Of a stretch of DNA of 41,809 nucleotides, positions 33,964 through 41,762 are shown piece by piece. How positions within the stretch are numbered: the stretch's first letter is position 1; the number at the start of each line of letters is the position of its first letter. The position numbers and the translations under genes were made by a program. Source of the stretch: an uncultured Porphyromonadaceae bacterium (GTDB taxonomy: Bacteria; Bacteroidota; Bacteroidia; Bacteroidales; Muribaculaceae); the NCBI GenBank assembly GCA_947177405.1, contig CAMWUJ010000022.1, positions 1 to 41,809 of the forward strand. Reading direction: 5' to 3'. Under the pieces are notes generated by a model. It was not told the origin of the DNA and made no database searches. It saw nothing but the letters and a program-made list of their open reading frames with translations.

Positions 33964-34080
33964 TTATGTTTTCTTATGCCCGTGATGGTGACATCCCCGA
34001 GATTTGACTCCCCAAAAAGGAATCATCAGCAAAAGTAATGATATTCCGAGAATAATCAGAGTCAAAATCAAAGTTTTCAC
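33964..34080 (-). CDS. Small membrane peptide (38 aa), GTG start
   Basis: A short frame from GTG at 34080 to TAA at 33964-33966 encodes 38 residues: a hydrophobic helix (KTLILTLIILGISLLLLMIP) then FWGVKSRGCHHHGHKKT. An in-frame TAA lies directly before the GTG, so no longer form is possible. The hydrophobic helix plus a Cys/His-rich basic tail is not what random sequence would give, but no ribosome-binding site was confirmed. It lies in a 426-base gap between the OmpH-like gene and pepD, which otherwise shows only promoter-like sequence (-7 box TAACTTTG at 34186-34193). Confidence 0.5.
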   Translation of the reverse strand: MKTLILTLIILGISLLLLMIPFWGVKSRGCHHHGHKKT

Positions 34081-34185
34081 TTATTTTAATACTTTTAAAG
34101 GTTTTATTGAGCTTTCGAAGCCTTATTCGAATACAAAATTACAAATAAAATTGATAAAAGCGCCTATTTATTAGGAATATTTTGT

Positions 34186-34193
34186 TAACTTTG
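34186..34193 (+). promoter_or_regulatory. Candidate -7 box for the pepD operon
   Basis: TAACTTTG matches TAnnTTTG, 108 bases before the pepD ATG. No clear -33 element at the usual distance. The long leader is otherwise unremarkable. Confidence 0.4.
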
Positions 34194-34301
34194 AAGACTC
34201 GCAAATAAAATCAGGCAGGAGATTCGTACGCGAAAGTCTCCGAAATAGATGGATATGGCCCGCAAAAGAAATATACAACCTAAAATTCAAGATAAAGTAG
34301 T

Positions 34302-35759
34302 ATGGAAGTAAAAGACCTTAAGCCGGAATTGATCTGGAAATGTTTTGATGAAGTGACCAAGATTCCGCGCCCTTCCTGCCATGAAGAGCAGATTAGAGAA
34401 TTCCTTGTAAACTTCGCCAAGGAGCACGGAGTGGAAGTAAAGACCGATGAAGTGGGGAATGTAGTGATGAAGAAAGCCGCCACTCCCGGCCACGAGAATG
34501 CTCCGACAGTGATCCTTCAGGCCCACATGGATATGGTGGCCGAGAAGAACAGCGATGTGCAGCACGACTTCATGAAAGATCCGATCGATACATACGTTGA
34601 CGGTGACTGGGTGCGTGCAAGAGGCACTACTCTGGGCGCCGACAATGGTATAGGAGTGGCTGCCGCTATGGCTGTGATGGTTGATAAGGATCTTGTGCAT
34701 GGTCCGGTGGAGGCTCTCTTCACTGTCAATGAGGAAATAGGTCTCGAAGGCGCGCAAAATCTCGGCAAGGACATGATAAGCGGCACTATGCTTCTCAACC
34801 TTGATTCTGAAGATGACGGCGAGATATTTGTGGGATGTGCCGGTGGTATCGACACTACTGCCGAGTTCAGCTACAAACGCAGCTTCTCACCGGAACATTT
34901 CAAATATATGCGTGTGGCAGTGAGCGGATTGCTCGGTGGTCATAGCGGTGGTGACATTCATCTGGGTCGTGCCAACGCAAATAAGCTTATTGCACGTTTT
35001 ATGTGGGAATGTTCTCAGAAATGGGATATCTGTCTGTGTTCCTTCGAAGGCGGCAATCTCCGCAATGCTATCCCGCGCGAGGCTAACGCTGTATTCGGAA
35101 TCCATACTGACCATCATGAGGAGATGATGCGTCGCCTGCATAGCTATGTGAAGGAAATCAAGAAAGAATATGAGGGCGTGGAGCCGGCCATGAAGCTGGA
35201 TATAACTGAAATCGATCGTCCTGAATATTGTATGGATTCGGAGACATCGCTCGCTTTGGTGCGTGCCGTATTCTCTGCTCCTCATGGAGTTATCTCCATG
35301 AGCCGTGACATAGAAGGTCTTGTGGAGACATCCACCAACCTCGCTTCAGTGAAGATGCCTGAAGAAGGGAAAGTGATTGTAACCACCTCCCAGCGCTCTT
35401 CAGTGGAGAGCCGCAAGGAGGATATAGCCGGTCAGGTTGAGGCTCATTTTCAGCTTGCCGGAGCTAAGGTGACCCACAGCGACGGATATCCCGGATGGGC
35501 TCCTAACATGAAATCTCCCATCATGAAGATTTCAGCAGACGCATACGAGGAACTGTTCGGTGTCAAACCTGCCATCAAGGCTATCCACGCCGGGCTTGAG
35601 TGTGGCCTGTTCCTTGCAAAATATCCCAATCTTGATATGGTGAGCTTCGGCCCGACCATGACCGGTGTCCATTCACCCGACGAGCAATTGCTAATCCCCA
35701 CTGTGGATAAATTCTGGAAACACCTCTGCAAGGTGCTTGAAAAAGTTGCTGCGTTATGA
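34302..35759 (+). CDS. pepD: Aminoacyl-histidine dipeptidase (M20 family), first of two paralogues
   Basis: The 485-residue zinc dipeptidase hydrolyses dipeptides such as Xaa-His. M20-type metal ligands are present: AHMDMV (His75, Asp77), LGADNGIG (Asp114), NEEIGLEG (Glu144, Glu145), LNLDSED (Asp168), and a late IHAGLECG histidine near 427. The first and last parts form the catalytic domain and the middle is the lid/dimer domain (GGHSGGDIHLGRANANKLIA). Its stop overlaps the muramidase gene (ATGA). A second, clearly related copy follows at 36532-37986, and together they bracket the muramidase. Confidence 0.95.
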   Translation: MEVKDLKPELIWKCFDEVTKIPRPSCHEEQIREFLVNFAKEHGVEVKTDEVGNVVMKKAATPGHENAPTVILQAHMDMVAEKNSDVQHDFMKDPIDTYVDGDWVRARGTTLGADNGIGVAAAMAVMVDKDLVHGPVEALFTVNEEIGLEGAQNLGKDMISGTMLLNLDSEDDGEIFVGCAGGIDTTAEFSYKRSFSPEHFKYMRVAVSGLLGGHSGGDIHLGRANANKLIARFMWECSQKWDICLCSFEGGNLRNAIPREANAVFGIHTDHHEEMMRRLHSYVKEIKKEYEGVEPAMKLDITEIDRPEYCMDSETSLALVRAVFSAPHGVISMSRDIEGLVETSTNLASVKMPEEGKVIVTTSQRSSVESRKEDIAGQVEAHFQLAGAKVTHSDGYPGWAPNMKSPIMKISADAYEELFGVKPAIKAIHAGLECGLFLAKYPNLDMVSFGPTMTGVHSPDEQLLIPTVDKFWKHLCKVLEKVAAL

Positions 35760-36469
35760 GGCGCTGTGTGACAACCTTGGCAATCCTTTTGTCTCTCTTG
35801 GCCGGAGCGGGAATAAGTTTTGGCAAGACAACGGAGAATAAGGAAACTCCAGAAATGGTGAAAACCGGGTTGGAGACCCTCCCGGCGGAAGATGCTAAGA
35901 CGCGCTACACAACACTCACTGAGGCCGACTTCCGGAAAGTGGCTTCCCGGTTAGGGGTGGAGGTTGCTGCCATCAAAGCTGTTGTGGTGATAGAGGCCGG
36001 ACCTAAAATGGAAGGTTTCTGGGCTCCCGGTGTGCCGGTGATGAATTTCGACCAGTCGATGTATAACAAATATAAGTCGAAGGCCACCTCAAAAGGGAAT
36101 CCTTCCGAGAAAGTTCCCACAGGATTAAGCGGATATGCCCTTAAGGAATGGACGCAACTTGTGGCGGCACGCAAGGTCACTGTCGATGGTGCCAATATGG
36201 GTGCGTTCTGGGGAATGTTTCAGATCGGTGGTTTCAACTATAAGCTCTGTGGATGTCAGAGTGTGGCTGAATTTGTAAAGTTGATGTCATATTCCGAACT
36301 GGAGCAGCTCGAACTTTTCGCCACATTCATCATTAACAGCGGGATGGTGAACGATCTAAAGAACAAGAACTGGTCTAATTTCGCCCGTCGATATAACGGG
36401 GCGAGCTATGCCAAGCGAGGTTACCACACAAAGATGGCTGATGCCTATAAGAAATTCAAAGGAAAATAG
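35756..36469 (+). CDS. N-acetylmuramidase family peptidoglycan hydrolase
   Basis: A 237-residue secreted protein: a signal peptide (MRRCVTTLAILLSLLAGAGI), a short linker, and an N-acetylmuramidase domain from about 52 to the end. Glu80 in VVVIEAGPK is the likely catalytic acid (LGVEVAAIKAVVVIE then GVPVMNFDQSMYNKY). MGAFWGMFQIGGFNYKLCG and NWSNFARRYNG are typical family motifs. It cuts glycan strands of peptidoglycan. The ATG overlaps the pepD stop by 4 bases, an unusual pairing of an envelope hydrolase with a cytosolic dipeptidase that hints at muropeptide recycling. A terminator follows. Confidence 0.9.
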   Translation: MRRCVTTLAILLSLLAGAGISFGKTTENKETPEMVKTGLETLPAEDAKTRYTTLTEADFRKVASRLGVEVAAIKAVVVIEAGPKMEGFWAPGVPVMNFDQSMYNKYKSKATSKGNPSEKVPTGLSGYALKEWTQLVAARKVTVDGANMGAFWGMFQIGGFNYKLCGCQSVAEFVKLMSYSELEQLELFATFIINSGMVNDLKNKNWSNFARRYNGASYAKRGYHTKMADAYKKFKGK

Positions 36470-36479
36470 ATTTAACCGT

Positions 36480-36513
36480 CACTTCGCGCCCTGCTCAAGA
36501 AGGGCGCGAAGTG
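36480..36513 (+). terminator. Terminator after the muramidase gene
   Basis: Perfect GC-rich inverted repeat with 13-bp arms, CACTTCGCGCCCT at 36480-36492 and AGGGCGCGAAGTG at 36501-36513, then TTTAATC. It lies 10 bases after the stop and 18 bases before the next ATG, so it may attenuate or end transcription into the second dipeptidase gene. Confidence 0.8.
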
Positions 36514-36531
36514 TTTAATCACATTAATTTT

Positions 36532-37986
36532 ATGAAAATCACAGATTTGAATCCTAAATTGATTTGGGAATGTTTTGATGAGATAACCAAAGTGCCTCGT
36601 CCCACCCATCATCTCGACAAGATGCGCGAGTTTCTCGTGGGTTGGGCCGAGCGCCATAATATATCGGTTGCTACCGATGAAGTAGGGAATGTGGTGATGC
36701 GTAAACCCGCCACTCCGGGCCATGAAGGCGCGCCGACAGTGATCCTTCAGGGGCATCAGGATATGGTGGCTGAGAAACTTCCCGATTCCAAGCATGACTT
36801 TATGAACGACCCTATCGAAACCATAGTGGATGGTGAATGGGTAAGAGCCAACGGCACCACCCTCGGTGCTGACAACGGCATGGGATGTGCGGCAGCCATG
36901 GCAGTGCTTCTCGACGATACTTTGGTGCATGGTCCTGTGGAATGTCTTTTCACCGTAGATGAGGAGCAGGGTCTTATCGGAGCCAATGGCTTGCAGCCCG
37001 GATTCGTGACCGGCGAGATTCTTCTCAACCTTGATTCCGAGGAGATGGGACAGCTTGTGATAGGATGTGCAGGCGGAAAGGTGACTTTAGCCACAATCCC
37101 CTATACAAAGGTTGACGCTCCGGAAGGACTTATATATTATAAGGTGTCGCTCGGCGGTTTGAAAGGTGGACATTCAGGTATGGAGATTGCATTGGGACGT
37201 GCGAATGCCAACCAGCAGCTTGCCCGATTCCTCTGCTCGCTTTCCGATTGCATGGGCTTCGAGCTTGCCGAGATTTCAGGTGGCGGCCTTGCCAATGCTA
37301 TACCCAGAGATGCTCACGCCGTGATCGGTCTGGCGGCCAAGGATGTGGAGAAGATGAAGGAGATGGCGGATAAGTTTAACAATACGCTTCATGCAGAATT
37401 CAAAGGTGTGGAAGAGGATTCGTTTTTCGTGCGTGTGGATCAGGCAGAGGAGGCGGAGACCGTAATTGATGCCAAGACAGCACATTCGCTGATTAAGGCT
37501 GTGTTCGCATGTCCTAACGGTGTGCAGGGTATGTCGCATGCCATAGAAGGCCTTGTGGAGACTTCGTGTAATCTTGCATCTGTGAAGATGACTGAGGATG
37601 ACAAGATATTGGTGACAGTGCATCAACGTTCATCGGTAGATTCGCGCCGCGATGAGATTGCCGACAGGATAAAGGCCTTGTTTAGTCTGATAGGTGCTAC
37701 AGTGGTTTTCGACGACGCATACGTAGGCTGGGCACCCAATCCTGACTCACCCGTTTTGAAAGTGGCCGTGGAAAGCTATCGCGACATATTCCATGCCGAT
37801 CCTAAAGTGGAGGCGCTCCATGCCGGTCTTGAGTGTGGACTGTTCCTTGAAAAGATGCCCGCTCTCGATATGGTGAGCTTCGGGCCTACATTGAAGGATA
37901 TACATTCACCAAGCGAGAAAGCCAACATCAAGTCGGTGGAGGAATTCTGGAAACTTCTCACTGAGATTCTTCGTCGGCTGGCATGA
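36532..37986 (+). CDS. Second aminoacyl-histidine dipeptidase paralogue (M20 family)
   Basis: From the ATG at 36532 the protein is 484 residues and collinear with the pepD product: GHQDMVAEK near 74-82, LGADNGMG near 109, DEEQGLIG near 141, LNLDSEEMG, GGHSGMEIALGRANANQQLA and late LHAGLECGLF. The first metal motif reads GHQD, so the His/Asp pair is kept with Gln between. Similar length and motif order point to an old tandem duplication. The upstream GTG at 36511 lies inside the terminator stem and is unlikely as start. A terminator follows at 38014-38042. Confidence 0.95.
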   Translation: MKITDLNPKLIWECFDEITKVPRPTHHLDKMREFLVGWAERHNISVATDEVGNVVMRKPATPGHEGAPTVILQGHQDMVAEKLPDSKHDFMNDPIETIVDGEWVRANGTTLGADNGMGCAAAMAVLLDDTLVHGPVECLFTVDEEQGLIGANGLQPGFVTGEILLNLDSEEMGQLVIGCAGGKVTLATIPYTKVDAPEGLIYYKVSLGGLKGGHSGMEIALGRANANQQLARFLCSLSDCMGFELAEISGGGLANAIPRDAHAVIGLAAKDVEKMKEMADKFNNTLHAEFKGVEEDSFFVRVDQAEEAETVIDAKTAHSLIKAVFACPNGVQGMSHAIEGLVETSCNLASVKMTEDDKILVTVHQRSSVDSRRDEIADRIKALFSLIGATVVFDDAYVGWAPNPDSPVLKVAVESYRDIFHADPKVEALHAGLECGLFLEKMPALDMVSFGPTLKDIHSPSEKANIKSVEEFWKLLTEILRRLA

Positions 37987-38013
37987 CAATTCCCGGCGGA
38001 ATGACAGATAATG

Positions 38014-38042
38014 AAGGTTCGTATCCCGGGAATGCGAACCTT
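38014..38042 (+). terminator. Terminator after the second dipeptidase gene
   Basis: Inverted repeat AAGGTTCG at 38014-38021 and CGAACCTT at 38035-38042, extended inside by weak pairs around TCCCGGGA, followed by TTTTTT. Lies 27 bases past the stop, a textbook rho-independent form. Confidence 0.85.
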
Positions 38043-38089
38043 TTTTAGAATCAGAGCGTTGAAACAATGTAATATAACAATAGAAAACA

Positions 38090-38740
38090 ATGCTTGAATA
38101 TATATCAGTGGGAGTATTTATCGACGGTGGCTATTACGCCAAGATAAATCGAGCGTTGAAGGCGCAGGATCGATCGATAATACGTGTGAGATCGCTGTTC
38201 GACTATATATGTGCGCGACTCTCGATGGAGGAGGGTGTGCATGTTTCAGACTGTCAGATCACGGAGGCCCATTATTTCAGAGGACGATTCCGAGTGAAAG
38301 AAGCCTACGACAAACATCTCCTTTATAATGAAAGGAAGTTTGAAGATACTCTTATCGAAAATGATGTGATATTCCATTATAAGCATCTTCGGGAGGTGGA
38401 GCGTGACGGTCAGACCGAAGTGGTGGAGAAAGGTGTGGATGTATGGTTCGCTCTCGAAGCCTATGAACTTGCCACATTCCGAAAGTTCGACTATGTGGTA
38501 TTGATCACCGGTGATGCCGACCATGAGATGCTTGTAAGGAAATTGAAAGCCCTCAAGATAAAGACTGTGCTCCTCACATGGAATCTCACCGATGTGGATG
38601 CCACTTCATCTCTACTTAGGGAGGAGGCAGGACATCATTGGGAACTATCCGATATCATAGAGGAGTCTCCCTATCTCAAAAAGCAGTTGCTTTATAAATT
38701 GCGCGAACCGGCGGTGACACCGTTAGGTGATGATTTTTAA
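38090..38740 (+). CDS. NYN domain (LabA/DUF88-type) protein, probable RNase-fold
   Basis: A 216-residue protein with PIN-like NYN signatures: GVFIDGGYYAKINRAL near 7-22 (first Asp), VEKGVDVWFALEAYELATFR near 112-131 (Asp), and YVVLITGDADHEMLVRKLKA near 135-155 (Asp pair), ending with a helix near KTVLLTWNLTDVDATSSLLR. These Asp residues should bind metal, and NYN domains are often RNases or RNA-processing proteins; the substrate is unknown. It lies between a strong terminator and a lipoprotein gene, 85 bases before the latter. Confidence 0.88.
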   Translation: MLEYISVGVFIDGGYYAKINRALKAQDRSIIRVRSLFDYICARLSMEEGVHVSDCQITEAHYFRGRFRVKEAYDKHLLYNERKFEDTLIENDVIFHYKHLREVERDGQTEVVEKGVDVWFALEAYELATFRKFDYVVLITGDADHEMLVRKLKALKIKTVLLTWNLTDVDATSSLLREEAGHHWELSDIIEESPYLKKQLLYKLREPAVTPLGDDF

Positions 38741-38825
38741 ATATATACCTGCCGAGGGTGGAGAATTCTTCTTCTTTGCTTCCGGCTGCAAAATAATAAA
38801 ATGTTTGATTAGAAAAAATGATATT

Positions 38826-39332
38826 ATGAAAAAACTGATGACAATTCTGACAGCTTTCTTATGTGTGATTCTTTCTTCATGCGGAGGAAGCAAAGCCGTT
38901 GATCCTAAAGATGTGGCAGAGAAACTGTCTGCCGGAGAACCACTTACCGAACAGGATTATACCGCGATGATAGATTATTGTGCGGATTATGCGCAGAAAG
39001 CTCAGCCTTTCTTTGATGTGCTGAACAGCGGAGTAGATACCACTTCCAAAGAATATGCCGACGCCACAAATTCATTGGCCGACATGGAGTCGAAAGCCGT
39101 ATATCTCGACGCTTTCCGCAATGCAATCCGCAATGCCACTCCCGAACAGCTTGGAGAGGAAAACGTGAGATTGATAGAGAAATCCTCTAAGCTCGAGGCA
39201 TTTCCTCTTCCCGGTGTGCCCGACTCCACTCTAATGAATCCTGATGTGGTAGGCGATATCGTGGATATGCCATCTTCCGATTCTTCAGGTGTGATAGCTG
39301 ATGGTGATGGAGAAGTGGTGCTGGCCAAATAA
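38826..39332 (+). CDS. Hypothetical lipoprotein (168 aa)
   Basis: From the ATG at 38826 the protein has a lipoprotein signal peptide (MKKLMTILTAFLCVILSSC, Cys19), then a Gly/Ser stretch and a soluble helical domain (DPKDVAEKLSAGEPLTEQDY, MIDYCADYAQKAQPFFDVLN, ADMESKAVYLDAFRNAIRNA). It ends in an acidic Ser-rich tail. No family recognised. The earlier in-frame starts at 38727 have no signal peptide and overlap the NYN gene, so the 38826 start is preferred. A terminator follows. Confidence 0.8.
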   Translation: MKKLMTILTAFLCVILSSCGGSKAVDPKDVAEKLSAGEPLTEQDYTAMIDYCADYAQKAQPFFDVLNSGVDTTSKEYADATNSLADMESKAVYLDAFRNAIRNATPEQLGEENVRLIEKSSKLEAFPLPGVPDSTLMNPDVVGDIVDMPSSDSSGVIADGDGEVVLAK

Positions 39333-39375
39333 GTAAAAAGGAAATAAAGAATAAATAGTTATAGACAACATGATA

Positions 39376-39405
39376 ACGGGGTCTTCCGGATAAGGAAGAC
39401 TCCGT
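39376..39405 (+). terminator. Terminator after the lipoprotein gene
   Basis: Inverted repeat ACGGGGTCTTCC at 39376-39387 and GGAAGACTCCGT at 39394-39405 with one G-U pair, followed by TTTTTT. The rest of the 298-base gap before glmS carries a promoter and no gene. Confidence 0.85.
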
Positions 39406-39485
39406 TTTTTGATTAGAAATAAGGGCGTTTGAAGAGAATTGATCATGGTGAAAGTGCAAAAATTGATTATTTGAGCATATAAAAA

Positions 39486-39516
39486 TTGGAATTATTAAAT
39501 AATAAAGGTAATTTTG
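39486..39516 (+). promoter_or_regulatory. Promoter of glmS
   Basis: TTG at 39486-39488, 20 bases, then TAATTTTG at 39509-39516: a full Bacteroidetes -33/-7 promoter, 114 bases before the ATG. I see no glmS ribozyme-like fold in this leader, as expected outside Firmicutes. Confidence 0.7.
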
Positions 39517-39630
39517 CGTTATATTAAAGCATTATTGCCCTTACGCGACCCTGAAAGACTGGGATTTTGTGAAAGGCAAAGACGGACAGACCTAACCTGC
39601 CGCCATCATTATTATTCATTCTTTTAAGAT

Positions 39631-41475
39631 ATGTGTGGAATTGTAGGATACATCGGAAACGGAAATGTTTACGATATACTGATTAAAGGACTTCATCGTC
39701 TGGAATACCGTGGATACGACAGTGCCGGAATTGCGCTCGAAGGATCCGATGGAAAACTGAAAGTATATAAAGCCAAAGGAAAAGTAAGCAATCTTGAGGA
39801 TTATTGCAAGGAGAAATCGATCGATGCTTGCGCAGGTATCGCCCATACCCGCTGGGCCACTCATGGCGAACCTTCCGACAGCAATGCCCATCCCCATTAC
39901 AGTGAGGATGGTAATCTCGCCCTTGTGCACAACGGCACAATAGAGAATTATAAGATTCTCAAGGATGCATTGATTCAACATGGCTGTAAGTTTCATTCGG
40001 AGACCGATACCGAAGTGCTCGTGCAGCTTATCGAATATATCAAGGTGAAAAACAACTGTTCGCTTGTTGATGCCGTAAGAGAAGCACTCAATCAAGTGGT
40101 GGGAGCCTATGCCATCGCGGTTCTGGAAAAAGATCATCCCGACACAATAGTGGCGGCCCGTCAAAGCAGCCCGCTTGTGATCGGAATCGGGGACGATGAG
40201 ACATTCCTTGCTTCTGATGCCACTCCCTTCGTGGAATATACGAAAGATGTGGTATATTTAAAGGATGAGGAAATCGCCGTGATAAAAAAAGGAGAGCCGT
40301 TAAAACTTCTCAATCTCGACAACAGTGAGAGCAAGATTGATGTCAAAACTCTCGAACTATCCATCTCCCAGCTTGAGAAGGGTGGCTTCCCGCATTTCAT
40401 GCTTAAGGAAATCTTTGAGCAGCCCTCAACTCTTCAGGCTTGTATTCGTGGACGTGTTGTGGAAGGAGGACGCCGTATTCATGTCAACGGTATTAACGAC
40501 CATAAGGATAAATTCCTTAACGCCAAGAGAATCGTGATCGTGGCATGCGGCACATCCTGGCATGCGGCTCTGTTGGGCAAATATCTGATTCAGGATATGT
40601 GTAAGATTCCCGTGGAAGTGGAATATGCCAGTGAGTTCAGATATTCCAATCCCGTGCTCGATGAAAAGGATATAGTGATAGCAATCTCGCAGAGCGGTGA
40701 GACCGCCGATACCCTCGCTGCTGCCAAGATTGCAAGGAAGATGGGTGCGTTCGTGTTCGGAATCTCCAACTCCGTGGGGTCGTCCATTCCGCGTGAGACC
40801 GATAGCGGAACATATATCCATGTAGGACCGGAGATTGGAGTGGCCTCCACAAAGGCATTCACCGGACAGGTGATGGTCCTCACTCTTCTCGCTCTCGGTA
40901 TCGCTCAGCTTAGAGGCACCATGGAGCAGGACAAGATAGCTGAGATAGGGGAGGAGGTATTGAAGATTCCGCAATATGTGGAGAAAGTTCTACAGCTCAA
41001 TGAAACTATTGAGCGTCTTTCGCTCATATATACTTATGCACGCAATTTCCTTTATCTCGGCCGTGGCTACAGTTATCCGGTGGCGCTCGAAGGAGCATTA
41101 AAGCTGAAAGAGATATCATATATACATGCCGAAGGATATCCTGCGGCTGAGATGAAGCATGGTCCCATCGCTCTTATCGATGAAGAGATGCCATCGGTGA
41201 TCATAGCGCCCAACGACCATCTGTATGAGAAGATCGTGAGCAATGTGCAGCAGGTGAAAGCACGTGGTGGAAATATCATCGCGATAGTAACCGAGGGAGA
41301 CACGGTGATCCGCAATATAGCAGATCATGTGCTTGAGGTGCCGTCGCTTCCGGAATGTCTCACCCCGATCATCACCTCCATCCCGTTGCAGCTCCTGTCG
41401 TATTATATCGCGGTCAACAAGGGAAAAGATGTGGATATGCCCCGCAATCTTGCCAAATCTGTGACTGTGGAATAA
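39631..41475 (+). CDS. glmS: Glutamine--fructose-6-phosphate aminotransferase (isomerizing)
   Basis: GlmS makes glucosamine-6-phosphate from fructose-6-phosphate and glutamine, the entry to peptidoglycan and LPS precursor synthesis. The 614-residue protein starts MCGIVGYIGNGNVYDILIKG; Cys2 is the catalytic nucleophile after Met1 removal. The glutaminase domain (THGEPSDSNAHPHYSEDG near 75-92, with the TRWATHG loop) is followed by two SIS domains (GTSWHAALLGKYLIQDMCK near 309-327, GRGYSYPVALEGALKLKEIS near 477-496) and the conserved NLAKSVTVE end. It is monocistronic: its own promoter at 39486 and a hairpin after the stop. Confidence 0.98.
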   Translation: MCGIVGYIGNGNVYDILIKGLHRLEYRGYDSAGIALEGSDGKLKVYKAKGKVSNLEDYCKEKSIDACAGIAHTRWATHGEPSDSNAHPHYSEDGNLALVHNGTIENYKILKDALIQHGCKFHSETDTEVLVQLIEYIKVKNNCSLVDAVREALNQVVGAYAIAVLEKDHPDTIVAARQSSPLVIGIGDDETFLASDATPFVEYTKDVVYLKDEEIAVIKKGEPLKLLNLDNSESKIDVKTLELSISQLEKGGFPHFMLKEIFEQPSTLQACIRGRVVEGGRRIHVNGINDHKDKFLNAKRIVIVACGTSWHAALLGKYLIQDMCKIPVEVEYASEFRYSNPVLDEKDIVIAISQSGETADTLAAAKIARKMGAFVFGISNSVGSSIPRETDSGTYIHVGPEIGVASTKAFTGQVMVLTLLALGIAQLRGTMEQDKIAEIGEEVLKIPQYVEKVLQLNETIERLSLIYTYARNFLYLGRGYSYPVALEGALKLKEISYIHAEGYPAAEMKHGPIALIDEEMPSVIIAPNDHLYEKIVSNVQQVKARGGNIIAIVTEGDTVIRNIADHVLEVPSLPECLTPIITSIPLQLLSYYIAVNKGKDVDMPRNLAKSVTVE

Positions 41476-41478
41476 AAT

Positions 41479-41567
41479 AAAAAAATTATCCTTAGATTTG
41501 TCTCATTTATAATCCACTGATTTATAATAAGGTGGATGATTGTGATAAAAATAAGGATAATTTTTTT
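41479..41567. terminator. Large nested inverted repeat after glmS
   Basis: A perfect 16-bp outer repeat, AAAAAAATTATCCTTA at 41479-41494 and its complement at 41552-41567, encloses an inner hairpin (ATCCAC around 41512, GTGGAT around 41531). With T-runs on both flanks it can terminate in either direction. The structure is larger than the other terminators here. Confidence 0.7.
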
Positions 41568-41588
41568 GAAATTTTTTTATCGAAATAT

Positions 41589-41619
41589 TTTGTGGATTAA
41601 GAAAATTGTTATAACTTTG
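41589..41619 (+). promoter_or_regulatory. Promoter of the tRNA operon
   Basis: TTTG at 41589-41592, 19 bases, then TAACTTTG at 41612-41619: a strong -33/-7 promoter about 64 bases before the first tRNA gene. Confidence 0.8.
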
Positions 41620-41682
41620 CACTCGGATTCGGTTAAGCACTGCTACTGAAAAGTGATGCAGGAGACTTACTGAATTGAGCAA

Positions 41683-41756
41683 GCCTCTTTAGCTCAGTTG
41701 GCCAGAGCACGTGATTTGTAATCTCGGGGTCGTTGGTTCGAATCCGACAAGAGGCT
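41683..41756 (+). tRNA. tRNA-Thr (anticodon UGU)
   Basis: The 74-base gene folds as a cloverleaf: acceptor GCCTCTT pairing AAGAGGC, D-arm GCTC...GAGC, anticodon loop TTTGTAA with TGT (Thr), T-arm GTTGG-TTCGAAT-CCGAC. The anticodon stem has one T-T mismatch (CGTGA against TCTCG). CCA is not encoded in the DNA. First of a tRNA run that continues past the window. Confidence 0.95.
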
Positions 41757-41762
41757 CAAAAA

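Noticed and set aside
39517..39630. glmS ribozyme in the glmS leader
   Set aside because: The short leader shows no ribozyme core, and this element is known from Firmicutes.
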